DNA of 64,000 nt, taken from the NCBI GenBank assembly GCA_041584055.1, contig JBFHER010000001.1, positions 1 through 64,000 on the forward strand. The letters run 5' to 3'. The notes under the pieces were generated by a model. That model saw only the letters and a list, made by a program, of their open reading frames with translations, did not search any database and had not been told where the DNA came from. This document shows positions 57,301 to 64,000 of this stretch, in pieces. The position numbers were made by a program, and so were the translations under genes. This DNA is from JBFHER01 sp041584055 (GTDB lineage Bacteria; Bacteroidota; Bacteroidia; Bacteroidales; UBA5342). Every line of letters starts with the position of its first letter. The stretch's first letter is position 1.

Positions 57301-57830
57301 AGCTGCAATTTCCTAATTTTGAACACACAAGCTTTGATGAGCTGATTTCCTGGGCAGCATCGCCTGACGATAATATCCGCTACTTTTCAGGAACAGCAAC
57401 TTATAAAAAGGATTTTACAGTTTCCAAAGCGATGCTGAAGGACGACACTTCATTGGAGTTGGATCTTGGGAGTGTGAAAGAAATTGCTGAGGTTATTGTG
57501 AATGGGCACAACCTGGGGGTTTTATGGAAAGCTCCTTACAGAATGAATATGGATAAAGTGCTTAAAGAAGGAAACAATACGCTGGAAGTACGGGTAACTA
57601 ACCTGTGGCCTAACCGTTTGATTGGCGATGAGCAGTTCCCTTTAGATTATGAACGAAAAGGGCCAAACCTGAAACAATGGCCCGAGTGGCTTTTGAATAA
57701 TAACACCCGCCCAACTGAACGTACTACTTTTGCTGCGTTTAAACATTGGCATAAAGACTCAGAATTGCTGCCATCTGGTTTATTGGGACCAGTGAAAATT
57801 GTGGTTTTTAAGGTCCTGGAAATTGAATGA
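54321..57830 (+). CDS. GH106 alpha-L-rhamnosidase 2, with internal repeat insertion
   Basis: A 1169-residue exported enzyme; the ATG at 54336 is an equally good start (MKIILKALLSK...). It lacks a clear lipobox. GH106 marks are AIVWWHWINGNVNKENITADLEAM (in parts), AQRLGLDLAFHNCAGWSSTGGP, CHIDSYEVGTANWT, EFWSG, EAEAFTAMGGW and NTWWDQGKPFIDYIARGQ. Residues about 774-836 and 857-929 are two copies of a DUF3395-like unit (IIKAEYGTF ... DVTEIV and IMKAVFGKF ... DVTEKV) that the first GH106 does not have. The C-terminal jelly roll is intact (YFSGTATYKKDF, NLWPNRLIGDE, LLPSGLLGPVKI). The GH59 gene follows 17 bases later. Confidence 0.92.
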   Translation: MDNRVMKIILKALLSKTIFIALLLNVLLSDIEAQNTSLEHQFQNPPSSAKAIVWWHWINGNVNKENITADLEAMKEIGIQGAQLFDVSLGQPEGPISYLSTEWLELFNFAALEAQRLGLDLAFHNCAGWSSTGGPSITPEYAMQKLVYTETLHQGDHLFKAQLAQPETNLGYYKDIAILAFPKPQHDERINDLDFKSLAGKVRNHLAPDDKTVSEQAVVKKSDIIDLTSRVRIDGSLEWEAPEGEWVILRLGHTPTGMMNRFPSHGGRGLECDKMNRQAVDVFWEGGIQPIINRLDTLIGTVVKKCHIDSYEVGTANWTSNFANEFKKLRAYNCRSYLPALAGYYVESGEETERFLWDFRRTIGDLMAEHYYGRFSELCHQHGMIFSTEPYWGPFDNMQVGATADLVMSEFWSGSLAFFDSPKFVASIAKLNGSTIAEAEAFTAMGGWNEHPASLKAMGDMAWAQGINRFVFHSYVHQPWEVAPGLTLGPFGIDFNRLNTWWDQGKPFIDYIARGQFLLQQGTSVADVLVFTGEASPNDGLLIPELKAMGYDYDLIGKNKLDVLSVKDGLICTPLGDSYQALVIPKTNWLTPEVLNIIDKLVKSGATIIGSKPTKSPGLQNYPECDQQVAQLAEYLWGSNLIRDGSVVDFLKNGTLLPDFSIEKGSREEIDYLHRRTKEEDIYFVANARRENRKESCCFRVSGKVPELWNAETGTLSQASVWQDNGDGTTTVDIPFDSEGSVFVVFRKPVSSDEHIVRTSMILHKPALKPLLNLEIIKAEYGTFLPDGLVDVTEIVKHKVQDNSLIVEATRSLCDGDPAPGYHKELRIQYRINNVILEKNAMEKEWLEIVNAERGELEIMKAVFGKFERGVDGIPPNKPIYDVTEKVKAQIANGTLEIPINDAFVKDKPGFNTTHALRITYTTKSGEFTRTVPQGSVLSLNQDMSPSQLINKNGKAIWRTPYPGTLKYTTSLGKTKKVKVKSLPEPMELRDAWQLQFPNFEHTSFDELISWAASPDDNIRYFSGTATYKKDFTVSKAMLKDDTSLELDLGSVKEIAEVIVNGHNLGVLWKAPYRMNMDKVLKEGNNTLEVRVTNLWPNRLIGDEQFPLDYERKGPNLKQWPEWLLNNNTRPTERTTFAAFKHWHKDSELLPSGLLGPVKIVVFKVLEIE

Positions 57831-57847
57831 TAAATTAAAATAATGAT

Positions 57848-60154
57848 ATGAGATTAATTGTAATCTTCTTTTTGTGTCTCAACACTTTTGTACAGGCCAT
57901 TGAAGTGAAAGATTTAAAATGTGAGTCTGAAACAAATCCCATAGGAATAACAACAGCAAGACCTGGCTTTAGCTGGACTTTCGTTGGTGATGATAAAAGT
58001 CCGCAACAAGGGGGTTTTCGTATTCTGATGGCCTCAAGTATTGAGAAATTAAAGTATCCTGATATTTGGGATACAGGACCAACCAGTAAGTCTGAAACAG
58101 GACCTTATCTCTACCTTGGAGAACCATTAAAGTCCGGTCAGAAAGTTTACTGGCAGGTAAGTGTCTGGGGTAATAACAGAGGGGTGGTGCATAGCGAACC
58201 CGCCTGGTTTACTATGGGTGAAATCGTGAATCCTGAAAAATCTTTTGAGCCGCCGGTTTTTGAGCAAAAAGATGGGGTAGTGAGAATTACCCTGAATCCC
58301 AAAGATAATGGAAGAACCTTTGAAGGTATTGGCGGGGTAAGTGCCGGCGCATCAAGCGATTTATTATACGATTACAAGGATCCATATCGCAGTCAAATAC
58401 TTGATATTCTGTTCAAACCAAAATTTGGTGCTGCTTTTCAGCATTTGAAAGTTGAAATGGGTGGAGGCGAAAATTCAACCTGTGGATCAGAACCCTCGCA
58501 TGCAATTACACGTGAAGAGCTAAAAAATCCCGTTTCGCGTGGTTATGAATTTTGGTTGATGAAAGAAGCGAAGAAACGAAATTCGGATATGATTTTAGAG
58601 TACCTGCCATGGAGTTTTCCTGGTTACCTAAAAGAAAACATTTTTACCAGGGAGTCGGCAGAATATTTTGTGAGTTTTATGGATGTGGCAAAACGAGAAT
58701 GGGATTTGGATATTGATTGGGTAGCAGCAGCTGAAAACGAGAACGATACCGATAGAGATTGGTTGGTGAACGAAGTTCGCCCCATGTTGGATGCCCGGGG
58801 TTATGAAAATGTGAAGATTCAAGGACCGGATGATAATAGTGGCGATTGGCAAATTTTTGAAGAATTTGATGGTGATCCTGAATTTGATAAGGTGGTAGAG
58901 GCTGTAGGATACCACTATGTGACAGGCCGCGAGTTTACCGAAGATATGGTGGATGGTCGTGGTCGTCCTACTACAAAGAAAGCCAAAGCATCGGACAAAC
59001 CCCTATGGGCCAGTGAGGATTGGAGCTGGACCGGAAAAGACTGGGGCGGTGCCGGTGCACTTAACCTTGCACGCATTTACAATAAGTTTTACATTCGTGA
59101 TCAGATTACAAAAACGCTTATATGGGCTCCCATTGGTTCGATTTATAAATCGGTGACCTGGGACAAAGCAGGAGCGATGAAAGCAAATAGCCCGTGGAGT
59201 GGCTACTACGAAGTGTGGCCAACCATTTGGGCTACGGCACACACCACCCAGTTTGCTGAACCTCATAGCTGGCAATATTTAGATGGAGCATGCGGACTTT
59301 TTGATGCTTCCACTTACAAAGGCAGCTGTGTTACTCTAAAAGAAAAAAACAGTTCAAACTGGAGTATGATTATCTGCACCGAAGAACCTGAAAAAATGGA
59401 GGTAAATATTAGCAAAGGCCTTTCGGATAAGATCGTACATGTCTGGAGATCCGATGAAAACGAGCAATTTATTCAGCAGAAGAGTATTCGTCCGAAAAAT
59501 GGGGTGTTTACCATTGAGCTGGACCCACTATGCATATATTCATTAACAACTACCGATGGTCAGCAAAAAGGACAATATGAAATACCCGAAGAAGCAGCAT
59601 TCCCATTCCCTTATAAGGAGGACTATGAGGATAGGGAAGCAGGCGATTTGCCAAAATATCATTCGGATCAAACAGGGAGCTTCGTCATTGCCAAAAGAGA
59701 TGACGGTACAAACTGTTTAAAGCAAATAAACCCGGAACAAGGTTACGACTGGATGCGCGTTTACCGACGTTCAAATATTAAGCCTAATACTTTGATTGGA
59801 GATGTAAACTGGAAGGATTTTACGTGTAGTGTTGATGCTTTTATAAAAGGCGGCAATGTAGAATTAGGTGGCAGGGTTCAGGGGAGTTATTTGAGAGGGG
59901 TTCGCTTTGTGCTCGAAAAAAGTGGGGACTGGAAACTTGTTTTTGATAAAGATATACTTTCAGAAGGAAGCATTGATGATTTTGATGGAGTTGTGTGGCA
60001 CAACATAAAACTTCGGTTTGATGATAAAGAGATTCATGCCTTTGTTGATGAAGAATTCATGACCAAGGTGAACCATGAAAGTCAATCCGGGTATGTTTTA
60101 TTGGGAAGCTCGTATGATGCTAACCTATTTGATAATTTGGTGATATCAGATTGA
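57848..60154 (+). CDS. GH59 galactocerebrosidase-type beta-galactosidase fused to a rhamnosidase-type Ig domain
   Basis: A 768-residue exported protein. Residues about 18-125 (VKDLKCESETNPIGITTARPGFSW ... VYWQVSVWG, in parts) match the N-terminal Ig-like domain of GH78 enzymes such as the one at 43774. From about 150 it follows animal galactocerebrosidase (GH59): FEGIGGVSAGASSDLL, PYRSQILDILFKPKFGA, GYEFWLMKEAKKRN, LPWSFPGYL, AAENENDT (acid/base E298), LWASEDWSW (nucleophile E390), SPWSGYYEVWPTIWATAHTTQF. The C-terminal lectin-like sandwich (about 590-768) is also present. GH59 releases beta-galactose. Here a rhamnose-rich glycan bearing galactose is the likely target. The fusion is unusual. 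Confidence 0.9.
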   Translation: MRLIVIFFLCLNTFVQAIEVKDLKCESETNPIGITTARPGFSWTFVGDDKSPQQGGFRILMASSIEKLKYPDIWDTGPTSKSETGPYLYLGEPLKSGQKVYWQVSVWGNNRGVVHSEPAWFTMGEIVNPEKSFEPPVFEQKDGVVRITLNPKDNGRTFEGIGGVSAGASSDLLYDYKDPYRSQILDILFKPKFGAAFQHLKVEMGGGENSTCGSEPSHAITREELKNPVSRGYEFWLMKEAKKRNSDMILEYLPWSFPGYLKENIFTRESAEYFVSFMDVAKREWDLDIDWVAAAENENDTDRDWLVNEVRPMLDARGYENVKIQGPDDNSGDWQIFEEFDGDPEFDKVVEAVGYHYVTGREFTEDMVDGRGRPTTKKAKASDKPLWASEDWSWTGKDWGGAGALNLARIYNKFYIRDQITKTLIWAPIGSIYKSVTWDKAGAMKANSPWSGYYEVWPTIWATAHTTQFAEPHSWQYLDGACGLFDASTYKGSCVTLKEKNSSNWSMIICTEEPEKMEVNISKGLSDKIVHVWRSDENEQFIQQKSIRPKNGVFTIELDPLCIYSLTTTDGQQKGQYEIPEEAAFPFPYKEDYEDREAGDLPKYHSDQTGSFVIAKRDDGTNCLKQINPEQGYDWMRVYRRSNIKPNTLIGDVNWKDFTCSVDAFIKGGNVELGGRVQGSYLRGVRFVLEKSGDWKLVFDKDILSEGSIDDFDGVVWHNIKLRFDDKEIHAFVDEEFMTKVNHESQSGYVLLGSSYDANLFDNLVISD

Positions 60155-60227
60155 AAATCTCAAATCAATAATGCGTTTAATCTAAGTTCGAAATAAAATA
60201 TTGGATTCAGAGAGCTTTTAAGAAGGG

Positions 60228-61721
60228 ATGTTGAATAGAAATAAATTAAAAGTTATGACAGAAAGGTATTTAGCTATTGTAATAATACTGGTTGCAGCAT
60301 TCAGCTCTTGCAAAAAGCAGGAACAAGTTAGCAAACCCAACGTTGTTTATATCCTCACCGACCAATGGCGTGCACAGGCGCTTGGGTATGCTGGCGATCC
60401 AAATGTGAAAACGCCTCAACTCGATAAATTTGCAAAAGAAGCAGTTAATTTTGCCAATGCTGTGTCGGTAGCTCCCGTTTGTACGCCACATCGTGCTGCA
60501 TTGATGACGGGGCGCTATCCAACCAGTACAGGTATGTTTTTAAACGATCTTTACTTGCCAGATGAAGAATTGTGCATGGCAGAGATATTCAAAGCACAGG
60601 GCTATCAAACGGCACATGTTGGGGGGAAGTGGCACTTAGATGGTCACGGTCGGCTGAATAATGTAGCGCCGGAACGGCGTCAAGGGTTCGATTTTTGGAT
60701 GGGGAACGAATGTTCGCACAATTACGCTAAAGAACCGTACTACAAAAATGATGAACCCAATGTGAAATACTACGAAAGGTATTCTCCATATGCCATAGCC
60801 AATGCTGCCAACGACTATTTGACTAAAAATGCAGCAAGCGAAAAGCCCTTTTTACTTTTTATCTCCATCGGCACCCCTCATTTTCCACATCATTCAGCAC
60901 CAAAAGAGATGAAGGAGATTTATCCAATGGAGGACCTGGTTTTGCCACCGAATGTGCCGCAGGAAGTGGAGGTACGAACACGCAAAGAGTTACAAGGCTA
61001 TTATGGGCACTGCACGGCTACGGACAAAGCCATTGGCACCGTATTGGATAAATTGAACGATTTGGAACTAATGAAGAATACCATTTTTGTTTTTACCGCT
61101 GATCACGGCGAAATGATGGGATCACACGGTGTTAATCCCTATAAAAAACAGTTGGGTTGGGACGAATCCATCAAAGTACCTTTTCTTATTAGCTACCCAT
61201 CCATTGGAAAGAACAGAGGTGCAGTGGTTAATGCACCCATCAACACGCCTGATATTTTGCCATCACTGCTTGGCCTGGCTAATCTCAGTATTCCGGAAAC
61301 CATAGAAGGAGAGGATATTTCAGAATTGATCAGAAATCCTGACCCCTATGCTGACCGTACTGCCTTGGTTATGGGTGTTTGTCCTTTTGGTGGTAATATA
61401 AAGGATTCTGAATATCGTCTTATACGTACAAAACAGTATACCTACGAACGAACCTTAGAAGGGGCAAGCAAGCTTTTTGATAATCTCAATGATCCATATC
61501 AGATGAATAACCTTGTGAATAAACCGGATTTTGAAGCTTTACAGAACGATTTAGATGACCGGCTCGAGGATGAACTGAATAAGATCGGAGATGCCTTTAA
61601 ACCCCGGGAATACTATTTGAAGCACTGGCATTATACTTTAGACGAAAAGAAAAATGCCATTGATTATTGGAGTTTTGAACGTGGAGAAGGTGTGGTTGTA
61701 TCACCAGGTCCTGGAAAATGA
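60228..61721 (+). CDS. Sulfatase (S1 type) lipoprotein 2
   Basis: A 497-residue lipoprotein (FSSC, C28; an ATG at 60255 would shorten the start by nine residues). It is a clear paralogue of the sulfatase at 52453: NVVYILTDQWRAQ, VCTPHRAALMTGRYP (formylglycine precursor C85), VGGKWHLDGHG, FTADHGEMMGSHG and KKQLGWDESIKVPF. The two sulfatases differ in substrate-pocket regions, so they may remove sulfate from different positions or sugars. It closes the run of closely spaced genes that starts at 54321. Confidence 0.93.
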   Translation: MLNRNKLKVMTERYLAIVIILVAAFSSCKKQEQVSKPNVVYILTDQWRAQALGYAGDPNVKTPQLDKFAKEAVNFANAVSVAPVCTPHRAALMTGRYPTSTGMFLNDLYLPDEELCMAEIFKAQGYQTAHVGGKWHLDGHGRLNNVAPERRQGFDFWMGNECSHNYAKEPYYKNDEPNVKYYERYSPYAIANAANDYLTKNAASEKPFLLFISIGTPHFPHHSAPKEMKEIYPMEDLVLPPNVPQEVEVRTRKELQGYYGHCTATDKAIGTVLDKLNDLELMKNTIFVFTADHGEMMGSHGVNPYKKQLGWDESIKVPFLISYPSIGKNRGAVVNAPINTPDILPSLLGLANLSIPETIEGEDISELIRNPDPYADRTALVMGVCPFGGNIKDSEYRLIRTKQYTYERTLEGASKLFDNLNDPYQMNNLVNKPDFEALQNDLDDRLEDELNKIGDAFKPREYYLKHWHYTLDEKKNAIDYWSFERGEGVVVSPGPGK

Positions 61722-62051
61722 ATCGCATTAAACAAATGTTACATTTTGCAACATACATTCATGGATGACCAGTTTTTACAATAAATAGTTCAAATAGTTC
61801 AAAAGCCTGTTTGTGTTATAACTTATTTTTGATATGGTAAAAAAGTAACCAAAGGGATGTCTGGGTTGTTTGAACTTTTGAAGTTATAACGATTTAATAG
61901 TGAAAAGTGCCTTATATTTTTTGATGCTCAGGACAGGATGCTTAACTTGATAAAGCACAATCATTATTCTAAGGGCTTTAGCCCAAACCTTACACAAGGC
62001 GCAGTTTAGGATATAACATGGTATTACATGCCTAAAAAAGATGGGAGAAAT
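61722..62051. promoter_or_regulatory. Intergenic region before the nucleoside-hydrolase-like gene
   Basis: A 330-base gap without a gene. It holds a tandem 9-base repeat (AAATAGTTC twice, 61783-61800) and TTGAACTTTTGAA near 61870, which is roughly complementary to the repeat's downstream flank. It also holds a small inverted repeat GGGCTTTAGCCC (61973-61984). The length suggests a new promoter. Confidence 0.3.
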
Positions 62052-62903
62052 ATGAAAAAAATAATATTCGTTTTGACTTTAGCCTTTGTGGCAAATGCAG
62101 TATTTTCTTCTCAAAAAATAAATCCTCCCAAAGGCAGAATAGCCATTGTTGCAGATGGTAATTCTCCCGACCCAGATGATTTGGGTGGTACCGCGGTGTC
62201 AATTGCTTTGTTGCGAGCTTCAGGTTTAGAAGATCGTTTGGTGCATTATTCCTATTGCTGCGACTTAATCGTAGGAAGCAGAATTTCGGAAGAGGCAGAA
62301 TTGGAACGACACGCAATGATGCAAACTGCTTGTAATGGTACTGCAAGACGCTGGGGTGGCTTTGAAGGTCTTCCTTTTTATGATGCCAGGTGGCAATTGG
62401 ACCAAACCATAAAAGATTTGAGCAAAGCAATTAACGTATCTACAGAAGAAGATCCGCTTTGGATTGTGGAGGCAGGTGAGCCTGATATCATTGGTTTTGC
62501 GTTGGCATCATCTAACAAAGAAAAACATCAATTTGTGAAGGTGGTATCACACCACCCCGCTAACGATAATGCCGGCGATTTTTACCGTTGGCAGGACATC
62601 CTCGATTTTGGTGTGGAGCAAGTTCGCATTCCCGATCAAAATATAAACTTAAAAGTTGAAAAAACGAAGTGGGACTGGGCCATGAATCATCCGGATGACC
62701 GCATACAATTTGTGTGGTTGATGGGCAAAATGGCCGAAGTAGATGATGTGGTGAAATTTCAAAAAGGAAAGTGGGATTGCTCCGATGCAGGGATGGTCCT
62801 TTACTGGATTACGGGAGCAAACGTTAATCATGGATTAAAACAAGGTACAGTTGAGAATGTCAAAAATTTACTTTTGAATTTCATTGAAAGCAATCCGAAA
62901 TAG
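62052..62903 (+). CDS. Exported nucleoside-hydrolase-like (DUF1593-like) protein
   Basis: About 283 residues from the ATG at 62052, which gives a clean signal peptide (MKKIIFVLTLAFVANAVFSS) behind a GGGAGA stretch; an in-frame ATG lies 24 bases upstream. RIAIVADGNSPDPDDLGG resembles the aspartate-rich calcium site of nucleoside hydrolases, and WIVEAGEPDIIGFAL fits a Rossmann-like core. It is shorter than typical DUF1593 proteins. Members of this fold cleave N-ribosidic bonds, but related secreted proteins occur in glycan loci with unknown roles. Its job here is unknown. Confidence 0.7.
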   Translation: MKKIIFVLTLAFVANAVFSSQKINPPKGRIAIVADGNSPDPDDLGGTAVSIALLRASGLEDRLVHYSYCCDLIVGSRISEEAELERHAMMQTACNGTARRWGGFEGLPFYDARWQLDQTIKDLSKAINVSTEEDPLWIVEAGEPDIIGFALASSNKEKHQFVKVVSHHPANDNAGDFYRWQDILDFGVEQVRIPDQNINLKVEKTKWDWAMNHPDDRIQFVWLMGKMAEVDDVVKFQKGKWDCSDAGMVLYWITGANVNHGLKQGTVENVKNLLLNFIESNPK

Positions 62904-62954
62904 AAGTGATAAAATCTTGCAAGGTTGATATTAGCGTTGCTAAATACAGAATAA

Positions 62955-64000
62955 ATGATTAAAACAATGTTAAAAATGGGAATAAAGATGAGCATCGTGC
63001 TATCCTTAATATTTTTTCCCGCCTGTCAAAACAATACTGAACAGAATAAATCTAAAGTGCTTGATTACACGAGTCTTCAACTGGAGGAGAAGCCCAATAT
63101 TCTTTGGTTGGTTACCGAAGATATGTGTGCTTACCTTCCTGCTTTTGGCGATTCAACCATAAAAACACCGAACCTCAGCCGTCTTGCTGCCGAAGGGATA
63201 ATTTATCCCAACTTATACTCAGTGGCGGGCGTTTGTGCACCAAGCAGAGCAGCCATCGCAACAGGGATGTATCCCACAAGCATTGGCGCCAGTAATATGC
63301 GCACAAATTCTGATACGCAGGAAACAGGATTAAGGGCTTACGAAGCCATTCCACCAGGCAATGTGAAAATGCTGAGTGAATGGCTCAGAAAACAAGGTTA
63401 CTATTGTACCAATAACTATAAAACAGATTATCAGTTTAAACATCCTCTCACAGCCTGGGATGAGAGTAGTCCTTATGCACATTGGCGTAACAGGGCTGAA
63501 GGACAACCATTTTATGCCGTTTTTAATTTTACCGAAACGCATGAGTCAGGCTTATTTGAGCCATATGGATTCAGACATATTGAAACAAGGCACTACCATG
63601 AAGGTGACCGGGATTATACCTGGAATGACGACCGAATGACGGAGGAAGAAACACCTGTTCACTTACCTAAAGATACCAAATTTAAGATTCCGCCATATTT
63701 GCCCGATAACGATGTGGTACGCCGGGATTTCTGGAAAGAATACAACAACATTGCGGAGATGGACAGACAAGTTGGTGCTGTATTGAAGCAGTTGGAAGAG
63801 GATGGCCTTTTGGAAAATACTATCATCTTCTTCTATGGAGATCATGGCGGCCCTTATCCCAGACAAAAGCGTTTAGTTTATGATTCAGGCCTTAACACAC
63901 CTATGATCATTCGACTTCCTGATAAACAATTGGCAGGAAGTAAAGACAATCAGCTGATTAGTTTTGTTGACTTTGCTCCAACACTTCTTTCATTGGTGGG
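62955..64000 (+). CDS. Sulfatase (S1 type) lipoprotein 3, 3' end cut by the window
   Basis: The frame is open from the ATG at 62955 to the window edge, giving about 348 residues. A signal peptide with lipobox (FFPAC, C24) precedes PNILWLVTEDM and the signature VCAPSRAAIATGMYP (formylglycine precursor C94). NTIIFFYGDHGGPYPRQKR and DFAPTLLSLVG follow. Its motifs (TEDM, CAPSR, GDHGG) differ from those of the other two sulfatases (TDQW, CTPxR), so it belongs to another S1 subgroup and probably has another sulfate position as target. It begins 51 bases after the nucleoside-hydrolase-like gene. Confidence 0.92.
   Translation, partial: MIKTMLKMGIKMSIVLSLIFFPACQNNTEQNKSKVLDYTSLQLEEKPNILWLVTEDMCAYLPAFGDSTIKTPNLSRLAAEGIIYPNLYSVAGVCAPSRAAIATGMYPTSIGASNMRTNSDTQETGLRAYEAIPPGNVKMLSEWLRKQGYYCTNNYKTDYQFKHPLTAWDESSPYAHWRNRAEGQPFYAVFNFTETHESGLFEPYGFRHIETRHYHEGDRDYTWNDDRMTEEETPVHLPKDTKFKIPPYLPDNDVVRRDFWKEYNNIAEMDRQVGAVLKQLEEDGLLENTIIFFYGDHGGPYPRQKRLVYDSGLNTPMIIRLPDKQLAGSKDNQLISFVDFAPTLLSLV

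Noticed and set aside
1..64000. CRISPR arrays, tRNA/rRNA genes, transposases or integrases
   Set aside because: No regularly spaced repeats, no RNA gene structures and no mobile-element protein motifs were seen.

Overview
The window comes from a member of the Bacteroidota. The evidence is two SusC/SusD pairs, a hybrid two-component regulator with signature Reg_prop/Y_Y_Y sensor repeats, two proteins with C-terminal type IX secretion (T9SS) sorting domains, many lipoproteins, moderate-to-low GC, and genes that mostly lack strong Shine-Dalgarno sequences. The gene content (sulfatases, rhamnosidases, T9SS tails) would suit a marine or sediment glycan degrader, but no marker gene here fixes the genus. 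Nearly the whole window is one large polysaccharide utilization locus (PUL).

Layout. 1-4.9 kb: the end of a GH3 glycosidase and a heparinase II/III-type protein with a CBM6-like and a T9SS domain, facing a convergent hybrid two-component sensor (4.9-8.9 kb, minus strand). 9.2-15.4 kb: a GH3 lipoprotein and a very large lamin-tail-domain protein with a T9SS tail, closed by a strong terminator. 15.8-31.1 kb: the uptake block, FAS1-SusC-SusD followed by FAS1-FAS1-SusC-SusD, closed by a second strong terminator. 31.4-39.1 kb: GH5, GH2, an unclassified alpha-toroid Tat/lipoprotein enzyme and a GH105 unsaturated uronyl hydrolase, closed by a terminator. 39.3-40.1 kb: an AraC regulator on the minus strand, divergent from the next block. 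40.5-64 kb: an L-arabinose-isomerase-family enzyme, three GH78 and two GH106 alpha-L-rhamnosidases plus a decayed GH106 C-terminal remnant, a GH59-type galactosidase fused to a rhamnosidase-type N-terminal domain, three sulfatases (the last cut by the window edge), and a small exported nucleoside-hydrolase-like protein.

How the genes fit together (inference). The mix of alpha-L-rhamnosidases, sulfatases, GH105 and a heparinase-like protein, with beta-galactosidase/glucosidase/xylosidase-type enzymes (GH2, GH3, GH5, GH59), points to a sulfated, rhamnose-rich, uronic-acid-containing glycan such as an ulvan-like or sulfated rhamnogalacturonan-like polymer. The T9SS heparinase-like protein would cut the polymer at the surface, the SusCD/FAS1 complexes would bind and import fragments, and periplasmic sulfatases and exo-glycosidases would finish the job. 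The isomerase is the only evident cytoplasmic sugar enzyme. The substrate is not proven by the sequence.

The least conventional parts are the repeated FAS1-SusCD architecture with CBM-like C-termini on the FAS1 proteins, the lamin-tail T9SS protein, the domain-shuffled GH59 protein, and the GH106 remnant between a sulfatase and an intact GH106 gene.
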